Positions 11,144 through 18,512 of a DNA stretch of 21,190 bases are shown here, in pieces. This DNA is from a virus. A program made the translations under genes and the position numbers. Positions within the stretch are counted from its first letter, which is position 1. Each line of letters opens with the position of its first letter. The DNA lies in the IMG/VR virus record IMGVR_UViG_3300017781_000179, positions 1 through 21,190 of that record. One strand, written 5' to 3'. The notes under the pieces are model-generated. The model was not told the DNA's origin. It did no database searches and saw only the letters and a program-made list of their open reading frames with translations.

Positions 11144-11759
11144 AATTATGTTTCGCTAAGCAACCTGCTTTTTGTTGAATTGTTGTAAAACTATCTCTTG
11201 CCTCTGCAGGCCAGGGATAGTACTCGCCTAAAGTAAACTTACTTGAATGTATATAGATGTCAGTTGGACCAGCACTGAACACGCACTCATCAATGAGTTG
11301 TTGAGCTCCGTTAGGTGTTAACCTATATGCGTGTGCTCCAGGGAAATATGGTTTAGACACTAGTGAGCCATATCCAATAAATGACGGTGTAGTAAATTTA
11401 CCATATGATGGCTTTCCTAAACTTAATATATCAAACATTAGCATTTGTGGTATGTCGCCGACCAGAACTGCATCATGTTCAAATATAACTATTGGCTCTT
11501 TTGACCTCACACACTTTTGCCATAAGCTGTGGTGACTTAAAAATCCTGCTATGCAGTTCTCTGGTCTACTATATTTTTCATGAAATAAAGCTGGTGGATA
11601 TTTTAGTTTCTTAAGTTCTTCATACACGTCACAGTTTTGTGGAGTGTGTGCTTTATGTTTTTTAATGTTATAGCCAAAAACTTTTCCACTCTTTACACAT
11701 CTATCAGCAACCTGAACTGATCTCTCATTATCCATTATTGTTATTACGTACATCTTCAT
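11118..11759 (-). CDS. GT25-like glycosyltransferase (copy 1)
   Basis: This 213-residue protein has FLSHHSLWQKC and IVIFEHDAVL, matching the GT25 (LPS biosynthesis/collagen galactosyltransferase-like) pattern of SHxxLWxxC followed by an [ED]xD metal-binding site, here EHD. A later GAHAYRLTPNGAQQL matches the family's gxxaYxxsxxGAxkL. The neighbouring gene 11756-12454 has the same two motifs, so the pair are likely paralogues. It overlaps that gene by 4 nt. It probably adds sugars to a cell-surface or virion glycan. Confidence 0.75.
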   Translation of the reverse strand: MKMYVITIMDNERSVQVADRCVKSGKVFGYNIKKHKAHTPQNCDVYEELKKLKYPPALFHEKYSRPENCIAGFLSHHSLWQKCVRSKEPIVIFEHDAVLVGDIPQMLMFDILSLGKPSYGKFTTPSFIGYGSLVSKPYFPGAHAYRLTPNGAQQLIDECVFSAGPTDIYIHSSKFTLGEYYPWPAEARDSFTTIQQKAGCLAKHNYGESYEII

Positions 11760-12454
11760 AATGTTGTCGTTGACCTCAATCCTTGAACTCTTGTATAAAA
11801 GTTACGTGTTACACCTAATGTAGGAATAAGCTGCTTACACATTAATGCGTCATTAGGCCACATTCCATGTTCTTTAGCAGCTGCTAAGAGCTTCTTTGCA
11901 CCTTCTGGTTTAATCACATAAGCAGAATTACCTGCTAGGCCTTGAGGTACGTTAAACTCATCAATTGTTGGAACTGGTTGAAAGAACTGAGTTCCTTCTA
12001 ATATCATATCATGATATAGTTTAGATTTTCGAGTTGCCATCGACGGATCATTAATTCCTATGATCTCATAATTAGTATCTTGAAATGTTCTATCACTTGG
12101 TAGCTTTCTAATAAATCTAGCATCATGTTCGAGTACACATATCATGTTATCTTCATTTATACACTTATGCCACAGATACCAATGACTCATAAAACAAGAT
12201 ATTCTTTTTCTCTTATCAGCAGTTTGATATGCTGATTTAATTAAACCTGTCTTTAAGTCAGTTTCTTTTCCTTCCCAAGGATAATTCCAGTAAAGTTCGT
12301 TGCCATTTGCAATTCCCTCTACTTTTTCAACAGCAATTGCATGATGTTGTTCGATTCCATCTTCATGACCGTATGTATCATAGCTTTCTTTAAGTGCATT
12401 AAATCCTGCTATTGAAAGATCATTGCCTGGTACTACTATCGCATAAGCTTTCAT
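11756..12454 (-). CDS. GT25-like glycosyltransferase (copy 2)
   Basis: This 232-residue protein has CFMSHWYLWHKC, MICVLEHDARF and NSAYVIKPEGAKKLL, the same motif chain as the next gene and as GT25 enzymes. The metal-binding element is EHD instead of the common EDD, a variant shared by both paralogues. The ATG has AAGGAT upstream and overlaps the previous stop as ATGA. Tandem paralogues with diverged sequence suggest successive sugar additions with different specificities. Confidence 0.75.
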   Translation of the reverse strand: MKAYAIVVPGNDLSIAGFNALKESYDTYGHEDGIEQHHAIAVEKVEGIANGNELYWNYPWEGKETDLKTGLIKSAYQTADKRKRISCFMSHWYLWHKCINEDNMICVLEHDARFIRKLPSDRTFQDTNYEIIGINDPSMATRKSKLYHDMILEGTQFFQPVPTIDEFNVPQGLAGNSAYVIKPEGAKKLLAAAKEHGMWPNDALMCKQLIPTLGVTRNFYTRVQGLRSTTTL

Positions 12455-12876
12455 TTTATTATCCTTACCTCATCGCCGTCTTCAATATAATATTTTCCAA
12501 TACTAAATCTTTTTAAGAAAGTTTTTCTTGAGTATGCAAAGTTATTAGTATTATCTATTATTATATCAAAACGTGGTTTATTCCATACATTTTTCATAAC
12601 ATCATTAATATTTTTCTCATCTGCAGTATCACATCTTGACCAGAATACTCTTGGTAGCTTAAGATAGTCATGTTTCTGAGGCTCTCTTTTATCAAACTCG
12701 TCTATACAATAAATGTTTGATTTCTGTAAAAATTTTTGCCAGACTGGTATGCTGCTCTCAACTCCAACCTGTAATACGTTTAAAGGCTTTAGTCTTATAT
12801 CGAATAACTCGCTTTGATAAAATTGAGCATATTTCTGTCGATTCGACTTATACCTTTGAAATAATGTATCAAGCAT
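12451..12876 (-). CDS. Small SAM-methyltransferase-like protein
   Basis: This encodes 141 residues from the ATG at 12876, chosen for its 8-nt overlap (ATGCTTGA) with the preceding gene. The start SNRQKYAQFYQSELFDIRLK, then LNVLQVGVESS resembles the motif I region (E/QxG) of macrocin/MycE-type sugar O-methyltransferases. The C-terminal FDIIIDNTNNF resembles the DIIIDDGSH motif of that group. The acidic pair and the loop glycine are degenerate (DNTNN instead of DDGSH), so activity is uncertain. It sits between glycosyltransferase-type genes, consistent with a sugar-modifying role or a decayed relative. Confidence 0.6.
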   Translation of the reverse strand: MLDTLFQRYKSNRQKYAQFYQSELFDIRLKPLNVLQVGVESSIPVWQKFLQKSNIYCIDEFDKREPQKHDYLKLPRVFWSRCDTADEKNINDVMKNVWNKPRFDIIIDNTNNFAYSRKTFLKRFSIGKYYIEDGDEVRIIK

Positions 12877-13600
12877 AAGAAAACTTTTCCAGAGCAGCAC
12901 CACCGTAAACACAATGGTGATTATCCATTACACTTAAGAGTTGATACCATCCGTACTCAGCAGGCCACAATTTCTTTTCTTTATGTAGCTTATGAACTAA
13001 GTCACAATCATACATGTCTCTTCTATGGAATATTAAATTATCATTTAACCAATATGACCAGTCACGGCTCCAAGTCTGATCAGTTTCAGGAGTGATGTAA
13101 ACATGTTCTATATCTTTAAATTTATCAAGTTTAATATGTCTACCTCCACGAATTGCAAAACCAATTGCTTGTTTTTCATTGTAAGACTGATCTAAGTAAG
13201 TATTAAAATTTAAATGTTCAGACACTATAGTATCCCATCGAGTACGAATTATCATATCATATTCTTCAGGTAAGTCAGCAACCTGATATGCATGACCTAT
13301 AAGCTGCTTTGTGGCATTCATTAATTTACCTTGATTAGCCATGCCAGTTTTATTAATAAAATCTTTTTTATATGCGTGATACTTAGGATGAGGATTGTCG
13401 GTTACACACTCACACCATGGATTATAGTGCATATGAGGTTCAGGATAATAAGTTGACTTGAACTCCTCTGACATACCGTTTTTTGTTTCTTCCCAACTGG
13501 AAAAGAACATTGGTATGTTAGGAAAAGCTTTTCTTAGGTGTCTTAAATTTCTTTTAATGTTTCCTCTGGCAACGCCAGATATACAGATCGCAGGTTTCAT
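12869..13600 (-). CDS. Putative glycosyltransferase-like protein (WavE-like?)
   Basis: This 243-residue protein opens with AICISGVARGNIKRN and contains MFFSSWEET and YDMIIRTRWDTIV. That order (short Gly/Arg N-terminal motif, 'ssW', then a 'D-x-I-x-R-x-R-x-D' metal-site-like motif) resembles WavE-type LPS biosynthesis proteins. A C-terminal YGWYQLLSVMDNHHC is also notable. It follows the nucleotidyltransferase with a TAATG overlap and precedes the methyltransferase-like gene. The family call is tentative; a role in the glycan pathway is supported by position. Confidence 0.55.
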   Translation of the reverse strand: MKPAICISGVARGNIKRNLRHLRKAFPNIPMFFSSWEETKNGMSEEFKSTYYPEPHMHYNPWCECVTDNPHPKYHAYKKDFINKTGMANQGKLMNATKQLIGHAYQVADLPEEYDMIIRTRWDTIVSEHLNFNTYLDQSYNEKQAIGFAIRGGRHIKLDKFKDIEHVYITPETDQTWSRDWSYWLNDNLIFHRRDMYDCDLVHKLHKEKKLWPAEYGWYQLLSVMDNHHCVYGGAALEKFSYA

Positions 13601-14331
13601 TATATACTATCCAGTTTATCCCACCATTCACTATTTTTTAAATCATTTAATTCTTCTGGTGTTCCCATTCCTATCATTTCATCTATACGATGTACTCCAA
13701 CATTTTCTTCTACATAGTTGTATGTAGGTGCCAAATAAAATTCATTATTTGTTCTGTCATTTGCAGCCATTTGTTTTTCATGTGCTTTAATCCAATGACA
13801 CTCATCACCAAAATAATAAACGCCAACTGTAGCAATATCGCTTATGATTTCTTTTTCTTTAAGTTGTAATAAATTATCATATTTATCAACCTTACAGTAA
13901 CTATGTTTTGGTTCGTTATGATTTGGCGTAAACACTGGTATAAGACCACCTGGATATAAATTACTTTCTATTTTTTCATAAAACTCTTTAGGATCCCATC
14001 GCATCAACTGATCACAGTTTGCAACTATCATAGGTTCGCCACCTAATACATTTGTAGCTAACCTTACAGTACATGCTGCACCTTCGGTCGTACCCGATAT
14101 AATTATAATATGAGCATCAGGGTAAAGTTCCAGAATACGTTTATCAATTTCATATTGATTAACATGGTCTTGTCTAACTATGCACTTCAATTCTGCATTA
14201 TTGCACCATAAGTTTTCAATAACTCGTGCAAACATAGGTTTGCCTTTTATATCGATTAGTGGTTTAGGTAAAATATATCCATCATCAAAAAAGCGTTGAC
14301 CGTTTCCGGCCATCGGCAATATCACTTTCAT
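13600..14331 (-). CDS. Sugar-1-phosphate nucleotidyltransferase
   Basis: This 243-residue NTP_transferase-family enzyme has the pyrophosphorylase signature GNGQRF (9-14) followed by LPKP (21-24), the SGTTEGAACTV nucleotide-binding region (79-89) and the metal-binding Asp107 in VANCDQL. C-terminal segments TNNEFYLAPTYNY and GTPEELND match the family's 'eyyltd' and 'dtpedl' regions. It would activate a sugar phosphate with NTP to give an NDP-sugar for the glycosyltransferases around it. The specific sugar cannot be read. It starts TAATG-coupled right after the RuBisCO-like gene, so the two products may act in one pathway. Confidence 0.85.
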   Translation of the reverse strand: MKVILPMAGNGQRFFDDGYILPKPLIDIKGKPMFARVIENLWCNNAELKCIVRQDHVNQYEIDKRILELYPDAHIIIISGTTEGAACTVRLATNVLGGEPMIVANCDQLMRWDPKEFYEKIESNLYPGGLIPVFTPNHNEPKHSYCKVDKYDNLLQLKEKEIISDIATVGVYYFGDECHWIKAHEKQMAANDRTNNEFYLAPTYNYVEENVGVHRIDEMIGMGTPEELNDLKNSEWWDKLDSI

Positions 14332-15407
14332 TACTTCACAGCCTCACTCATTTCTTTTACTTTATGGAACAACGTATTATTAGTAGTGCCATCACCTGTG
14401 TGCAGCCATCCACCAACTGACGCCATCCAATTTATACCAATTCTCTCTTTAATTTCTCTAGCAAGAACTGGATTCATACCACAACTTAGTGAAGGTATTA
14501 CATTATATTCATTACATATCTTAATTGCCTCAAGTGTTTCTTCTTCACTCTCGCCTTCAGGATAATAACCACCAAGCATTCCAACATGCATACTATCAAT
14601 GCCTGCCATACAACCTAGTTTTACGAGTACTGGCCATGATAGCGAGTACTTATTGCTAGGATCTGTAAGTATTCTAATACCTGATCTCTGGTAGTGAGTT
14701 GCAAGGTTATATTTTCTAGCAGAAGTATAAGCACCAAGTCCTGACCAGAAGTTAATATGTACACCACCTACGACTGCAGTGTCTGCAACGGTCTTTAAGT
14801 TATCAACTAATTCAATAGGATCAGCATTAATACAATATGCATAAAAACCTTTCCATCCAGATATATTCTTAAGGTGCTCTATTATTTCAACTCTTTCTTT
14901 AAGAGGTAAGTATGAGTTATCTGCCATGATCTCATCTTCTTTAATAAAGTCAGCTCCACCATAAATCATGTCTTTTACTAAAGATAACAACTGTTCTTTA
15001 TTTAATCCAGACTTTGGCTTTATGATTGCACCAAATAAAGGCCTATGTTCTGCATCTAGTCTCTTTTTCCATCCAGATAGTCCTAAAACCGGGCCTGTGG
15101 GCTTGGTGGGCAGGTCTATGTCTATTACCCTACACCTATCGACACCCAGAATGTCCGTGTGACCACCCATGATGATACACATCAACTGATTTATGTTTGG
15201 CCATTCAAAAGCTCTTATTGGAAAGCCAATTTTAACTATATTTCCTTCAATTTCTTTAACTTCAGCAATATATTCCTTTATATTTGATGCATTTTCAATC
15301 TCAGACCTAATATTAGGGTTACCAATACTTTGACCAATGGCAATTTCATGTGCAATTTTAGGAATATCAGGACCGTCTACTTCATATGTTACTGTATATT
15401 TTTTCAT
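14331..15407 (-). CDS. RuBisCO-like protein (form IV-like)
   Basis: This 358-residue protein is a clear homologue of the RuBisCO large subunit, shorter than form I (about 470) and most form IV (about 400). Aligned to spinach numbering by eye, it retains K175 and K177 (IIKPKSG, K130 and K132), the carbamyl-lysine/metal motif K201-x-D203-E204 (FIKEDE, K156/D158/E159), H294 (H238), H327 (H274) and S379 (S308). Carboxylase-specific residues are changed: E60 is Gly (IAIGQSIGN), N123 is lost, and the loop-6 Lys334 is Tyr281. It should bind Mg and catalyse enolisation or isomerisation of a phosphorylated keto compound, but not fix CO2. It is coupled to a methyltransferase (ATGA) and a sugar nucleotidyltransferase (TAATG). 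Confidence 0.88.
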   Translation of the reverse strand: MKKYTVTYEVDGPDIPKIAHEIAIGQSIGNPNIRSEIENASNIKEYIAEVKEIEGNIVKIGFPIRAFEWPNINQLMCIIMGGHTDILGVDRCRVIDIDLPTKPTGPVLGLSGWKKRLDAEHRPLFGAIIKPKSGLNKEQLLSLVKDMIYGGADFIKEDEIMADNSYLPLKERVEIIEHLKNISGWKGFYAYCINADPIELVDNLKTVADTAVVGGVHINFWSGLGAYTSARKYNLATHYQRSGIRILTDPSNKYSLSWPVLVKLGCMAGIDSMHVGMLGGYYPEGESEEETLEAIKICNEYNVIPSLSCGMNPVLAREIKERIGINWMASVGGWLHTGDGTTNNTLFHKVKEMSEAVK

Positions 15408-16012
15408 AGTCTTATCTCGAATTGTGTTTCTCCATGCCTAAGCATTTTTGTTAGGTTATGTTTATTTATAAACTCATTGACTGCTTTAGTTACACCAGGC
15501 TTTGACCATTTTGCATTAGGCCAACCATAATCGTCACCTAATATAAGACCACCAGTTTTTACAACTTTTAATGCGTTTTCTAAATCTTTTAAGCAGCCCT
15601 CATATGAGTGATCTCCATCTATATAAATCCAGTCGAGTTCTGTATTTTTAGTTGGAAAGTATTGATTAAAGAACTTATCAGATGTCATCCTACAGATTTT
15701 TACTTCTGTCATTTCTTGAAATCTTTGTTTAATTTCTTCATATACTCTATCATAAAACTTTTGAAAGCCAGCCTCTGCTATCTCACCAGTAATTGGCTGG
15801 TATTTTGCGAGATATTCTTGATACGACATTTCAGTATTTTCTTTATAAGGTTCAACTGAATAACAATCTACCATGTATAACTTTTTTAAACCTTTTTTAA
15901 GAAATTGAGTTGAAGTGTTTCCCATCCACACGCCAATTTCTGCACCTGTTGTATCTGGTTTTATTACATGCATTATGTTTTTTGAATCTTTATTTGTATG
16001 AGTTGCCATCAT
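15404..16012 (-). CDS. SAM-dependent methyltransferase (Methyltransferase_24-like)
   Basis: This 202-residue class I methyltransferase has motif I GAEIGVWMGNTS (23-34), an acidic strand end YMVDCYS, and DWIYIDGDHSYEGCLKDLE followed by GGLILGDDYGW, the chain seen in Methyltransferase_24/cephalosporin hydroxylase-like sugar methyltransferases. It probably O-methylates a sugar of the glycan made by this operon. It starts 5 nt after the GT9-like gene, with AAGGTAT upstream, and overlaps the RuBisCO-like gene by ATGA. A TATAAATA octamer inside its end (15463-15470) is probably a chance match. Confidence 0.82.
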   Translation of the reverse strand: MMATHTNKDSKNIMHVIKPDTTGAEIGVWMGNTSTQFLKKGLKKLYMVDCYSVEPYKENTEMSYQEYLAKYQPITGEIAEAGFQKFYDRVYEEIKQRFQEMTEVKICRMTSDKFFNQYFPTKNTELDWIYIDGDHSYEGCLKDLENALKVVKTGGLILGDDYGWPNAKWSKPGVTKAVNEFINKHNLTKMLRHGETQFEIRL

Positions 16013-16017
16013 GATGT

Positions 16018-16788
16018 TTATACCTTAAAATATTTACTTCCATTATTAATTGCTCTTACTAGGTGATGTGACCTATATGAACCTGGCCTGTCGTATATAT
16101 GTATATCTTCATATTTCATATACAACTGAGCGACATGCATCATACCTGAGTCGCTGCCTACATGTGCTTTCGCATTGGCCATTGCTAATCCAATATGCGG
16201 CAATGAATCTTTTAATAAACCTTTACCCTCACCTCCTACATACAATGCCGGAACATCATATTTACGGTGTATCTCTTCTCTAATATTATGAGGTAGAGTC
16301 CTTTGTGAATCTGTTGAATCCCACTGCACTGTAATGAACTCGTCTGGCAGCCATCCATTATTAACGATAGGTTTTAACATCGGTAGTTCTTTTATATACT
16401 GTGACATCTCGATACCAACACGAGTCTCGTTAGGATGCATATCAATCGTGTCTGCGTAATGATAAATGTATGCGTCATATCCCTTAGATTTTAAGTACTT
16501 TATCCAATCTACTTCAGATAAGTTTTCCACAGGATGTGGCTCTAAGTATAATGTATCTGATGGAAATAGTGATAATATTTCAATCCATGACTTTTTCTTT
16601 TTACCTGATGGCTTACCTCCAGCAATGCTCCACTTATCATCAGTAATGTGTATAGTTACTGGAGAATTATGTGCCTTACTATATTGGTATGCTATCATCG
16701 CACTATGAACTCTATCACCTAATCCTGGTGTAGTATATGGTCTGTCACCACTTCTTACGCTCTTAGATCTTAGTGCTATATGTTTCAA
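16018..16788 (-). CDS. GT9 (heptosyltransferase)-like GT-B protein
   Basis: This encodes 256 residues. The N-terminal PGLGDRVHSA resembles the GxGD start of ADP-heptose transferases, and the C-terminal MANAKAHVGSDSGMMHVAQL matches the GT9 donor-site motif (A...vGxDSGxxHlA). The middle includes VGIEMSQYIKEL and FITVQWDSTD, fitting the linker to the second Rossmann domain. It is shorter than cellular GT9 (about 320-350). It probably transfers a heptose or related sugar onto a core-like glycan. ATGA overlap with the preceding gene. Confidence 0.78.
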   Translation of the reverse strand: MKHIALRSKSVRSGDRPYTTPGLGDRVHSAMIAYQYSKAHNSPVTIHITDDKWSIAGGKPSGKKKKSWIEILSLFPSDTLYLEPHPVENLSEVDWIKYLKSKGYDAYIYHYADTIDMHPNETRVGIEMSQYIKELPMLKPIVNNGWLPDEFITVQWDSTDSQRTLPHNIREEIHRKYDVPALYVGGEGKGLLKDSLPHIGLAMANAKAHVGSDSGMMHVAQLYMKYEDIHIYDRPGSYRSHHLVRAINNGSKYFKV

Positions 16789-17129
16789 TGGCTCTTCATT
16801 TCTGTAAAATCACTACCAAAGTATGTATCAATACGCTTCTTTGTCTCATGACGTAAGTCATTTAACTGCGTGATAAGCATTGCTATATCACTTTCTTTCT
16901 TAGAGTATCTATCTAATTTCTTTCTCTTAATATCTTCAAGGTCCCATAGCTGCAGGTTTATAGTCTTTATAATATTTAAATAGAACTCATATCCTACATC
17001 AAGGTTTATTAACCTATGATGATAGTTAGCTATCTCTTTTGATACGTCAAGTCCTTTATATTTTTTAATCTCTAAAATAGATAATCTATCAAGGTAGTCA
17101 CCTACACTTATTTTCACATCAACTTTCAC
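16785..17129 (-). CDS. DUF6165-like protein
   Basis: This 114-residue helical protein begins KISVGDYLDRLSILEIKKY, resembling the DUF6165 N-terminus (isvGElxDKxtILexK). That family is often encoded beside LPS and glycosyltransferase genes. The rest is charged helix (NLQLWDLEDIKRKKLDRYS, then LRHETKKRIDTYF). It overlaps its neighbours by ATGA on both sides between two glycosyltransferases, which suggests an accessory or regulatory subunit in glycan synthesis. The activity is unknown. Confidence 0.7.
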   Translation of the reverse strand: MKVDVKISVGDYLDRLSILEIKKYKGLDVSKEIANYHHRLINLDVGYEFYLNIIKTINLQLWDLEDIKRKKLDRYSKKESDIAMLITQLNDLRHETKKRIDTYFGSDFTEMKSH

Positions 17130-17944
17130 TGCACAATCTCCATCAATTGTTCAACATTCTCACCTGCATTTGGCAATTTATCTTTAAGAAAGAAGTGAAC
17201 AAAGTGTGCTTCTTTAATCTTACTATCTGGTATCGCCGTGTATAATGCGTTCCATTTCCAGTCAAGATATAACTGAACCATTTTTTCTTTCTTAACCCAG
17301 TAGTTTAATAGCGTTTGGTCAGTGCTCCATTTCCATGCGCCTTTACCATCAACAAAATCTTTAAACTCTGGACGCTGAATAAATTCTTTACCAGTCTGTC
17401 CATTTAAGTATTTTAATATATTTCTATCCATTAACATTAAACCCATATTATAGAATAGCGCTCCATTATCATTCCACTCCCAATCAACATCTGTAAGATT
17501 AGAGTACTGCATGCGAGTGTAACCTTTTAGTTTTTCTTTATACCACGGGAGGATTGGCGCCAGTCTCTCCACAACTCCGGCAAATTCGGTGGTTCCACCG
17601 AAAAGATCCAGTTCATGGAAGATGTTTGGTGCGTTAGGGCGCACCCAGATATCTGCATCAATAACACAAATTTGATCATACTTATTAAAAAGATCAAGTG
17701 CATTTTCTTTTTCATATATAGGTAAGAATCCACCATATTTTTCATACGACTCCTTACTACGATTTGTTGCAAATACGTCAGGTTTAATCATCATTTTTGG
17801 TATTGTTTGAACTATATAAGAAACAGAGTGTTTAGGATCTTCTTCCTTATTAATTCTATCGGCATATGCTTTAACCGAGGCGGTACAGTGATCATACAAC
17901 CTCGATTTTTTCCCAGTGTAAACTTGGTAAATCAATCTCTTCAT
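17126..17944 (-). CDS. Glycosyltransferase, GT-A fold (GT8-like)
   Basis: This 272-residue protein has DxD at residues 96-98 (QICVIDADIWV), a YNMGLMLMDR strand, STDQTLLNYW and a terminal HFFLKDK, the order expected for GT-A retaining transferases of the GT8 type. It is the first glycosyltransferase of the block and has AAGGAT before the ATG. Residues about 99-135 are encoded by DNA clearly richer in GC than the rest of the gene, with different codon use and a perfect 18-nt palindrome (17585-17602). This hints at a recombined segment near the donor-binding region. Confidence 0.75.
   Translation of the reverse strand: MKRLIYQVYTGKKSRLYDHCTASVKAYADRINKEEDPKHSVSYIVQTIPKMMIKPDVFATNRSKESYEKYGGFLPIYEKENALDLFNKYDQICVIDADIWVRPNAPNIFHELDLFGGTTEFAGVVERLAPILPWYKEKLKGYTRMQYSNLTDVDWEWNDNGALFYNMGLMLMDRNILKYLNGQTGKEFIQRPEFKDFVDGKGAWKWSTDQTLLNYWVKKEKMVQLYLDWKWNALYTAIPDSKIKEAHFVHFFLKDKLPNAGENVEQLMEIVQ
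17585..17602. repeat. Perfect 18-nt palindrome-like inverted repeat inside a glycosyltransferase
   Basis: TTCGGTGG-TT-CCACCGAA has 8-bp arms with a 2-nt centre, inside the coding sequence at about residues 115-120. It is G/C-rich compared with the gene around it. It may be a protein-binding site, a recombination footprint or a coincidence of Gly-Gly-Thr-Thr codons. Confidence 0.5.
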
Positions 17945-17959
17945 AACAAAATCCTTATT

Positions 17960-18289
17960 TTATTTTTTCTTTTCTAGTGCTTCCTTGCCATAGAACGCAG
18001 CCACGATAGCAGCAACAGATACAAAATATACGGCGGCCATATCACCTAATATTTTTGCAGCTTTATCTAAGCCAAATAACGTGGCAATGATAACAAATGC
18101 CGGATATAATAACATACCGCCTAAAGCAAACCATGCCATATTTCTTTGTGCATCTTGTTTCTTATCTTCATTTTCTAACATAACTAATTTTTGTTCCATT
18201 TCAAACTCTTCATCAGTAACTACTCCGTCACCGTCTTTATCAAAACTCGCGTACTTGCTTCCTGGTTCCAGTTGTTTTTGCGCAGCCAT
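17960..18289 (-). CDS. EF-hand membrane protein
   Basis: This encodes 109 residues. A canonical EF-hand loop lies at residues 17-28 (DKDGDGVVTDEE, with Asp at 1, 3 and 5, Gly at 6 and Glu at 12), preceded by a short helix. After a charged helix come two hydrophobic segments (WFALGGMLLYPAFVIIATLFG and the AAVYFVSVAAIVAAFYG region). It probably binds Ca2+ through a cytoplasmic or periplasmic single EF-hand. The ATG has AAGGAG at good spacing but lies 50 nt inside the end of the preceding gene. Calcium-binding EF-hands are uncommon in small phage membrane proteins. Confidence 0.75.
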   Translation of the reverse strand: MAAQKQLEPGSKYASFDKDGDGVVTDEEFEMEQKLVMLENEDKKQDAQRNMAWFALGGMLLYPAFVIIATLFGLDKAAKILGDMAAVYFVSVAAIVAAFYGKEALEKKK

Positions 18290-18512
18290 CAGAATACTCC
18301 TTTATCGTCTTCGCTATCTCTTTAGCTTCTGTAAATCCATTACGAAGAGAATTTGACCTATGGCCATTTTTCAAAAACCAATTTATGCTATTTATATCAG
18401 ATCCATCCGGCATACTATATCCATTAGTGATTTCTTCAAAGTCAGATCTTAGTTTTATAATCTGTGTTAGTGATAAGTCAGTGTCCAAACATTTTACGAG
18501 TTCTATATTCAT
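18240..18512 (-). CDS. Hypothetical protein overlapping the EF-hand gene
   Basis: This encodes 90 residues from the ATG at 18512 (AAAGGACA upstream), a soluble, mixed-charge protein with no recognised motif. Its first 35 nt overlap the nuclease gene, and its last 50 nt overlap the EF-hand gene in another frame. The C-terminal 16 residues (CAKTTGTRKQVREF) are thus constrained by the EF-hand N-terminus. The long overlaps on both sides weaken the case slightly, but the interior 60 codons have no other coding explanation. Confidence 0.6.
   Translation of the reverse strand: MNIELVKCLDTDLSLTQIIKLRSDFEEITNGYSMPDGSDINSINWFLKNGHRSNSLRNGFTEAKEIAKTIKEYSDGCAKTTGTRKQVREF

Noticed and set aside
14331-15407. 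A working CO2-fixing RuBisCO
   Set aside because: Loop-6 Lys334 is Tyr, and E60 and N123 are not conserved, so carboxylation is not expected. A RuBisCO-like role is the better reading.
15463-15470. TATAAATA (minus strand) upstream of the RuBisCO-like gene as a late promoter
   Set aside because: It lies inside the methyltransferase coding sequence, 56 nt from the start, and similar octamers occur in other coding DNA (18389-18396, 19810-19817). Several are expected by chance in AT-rich sequence.
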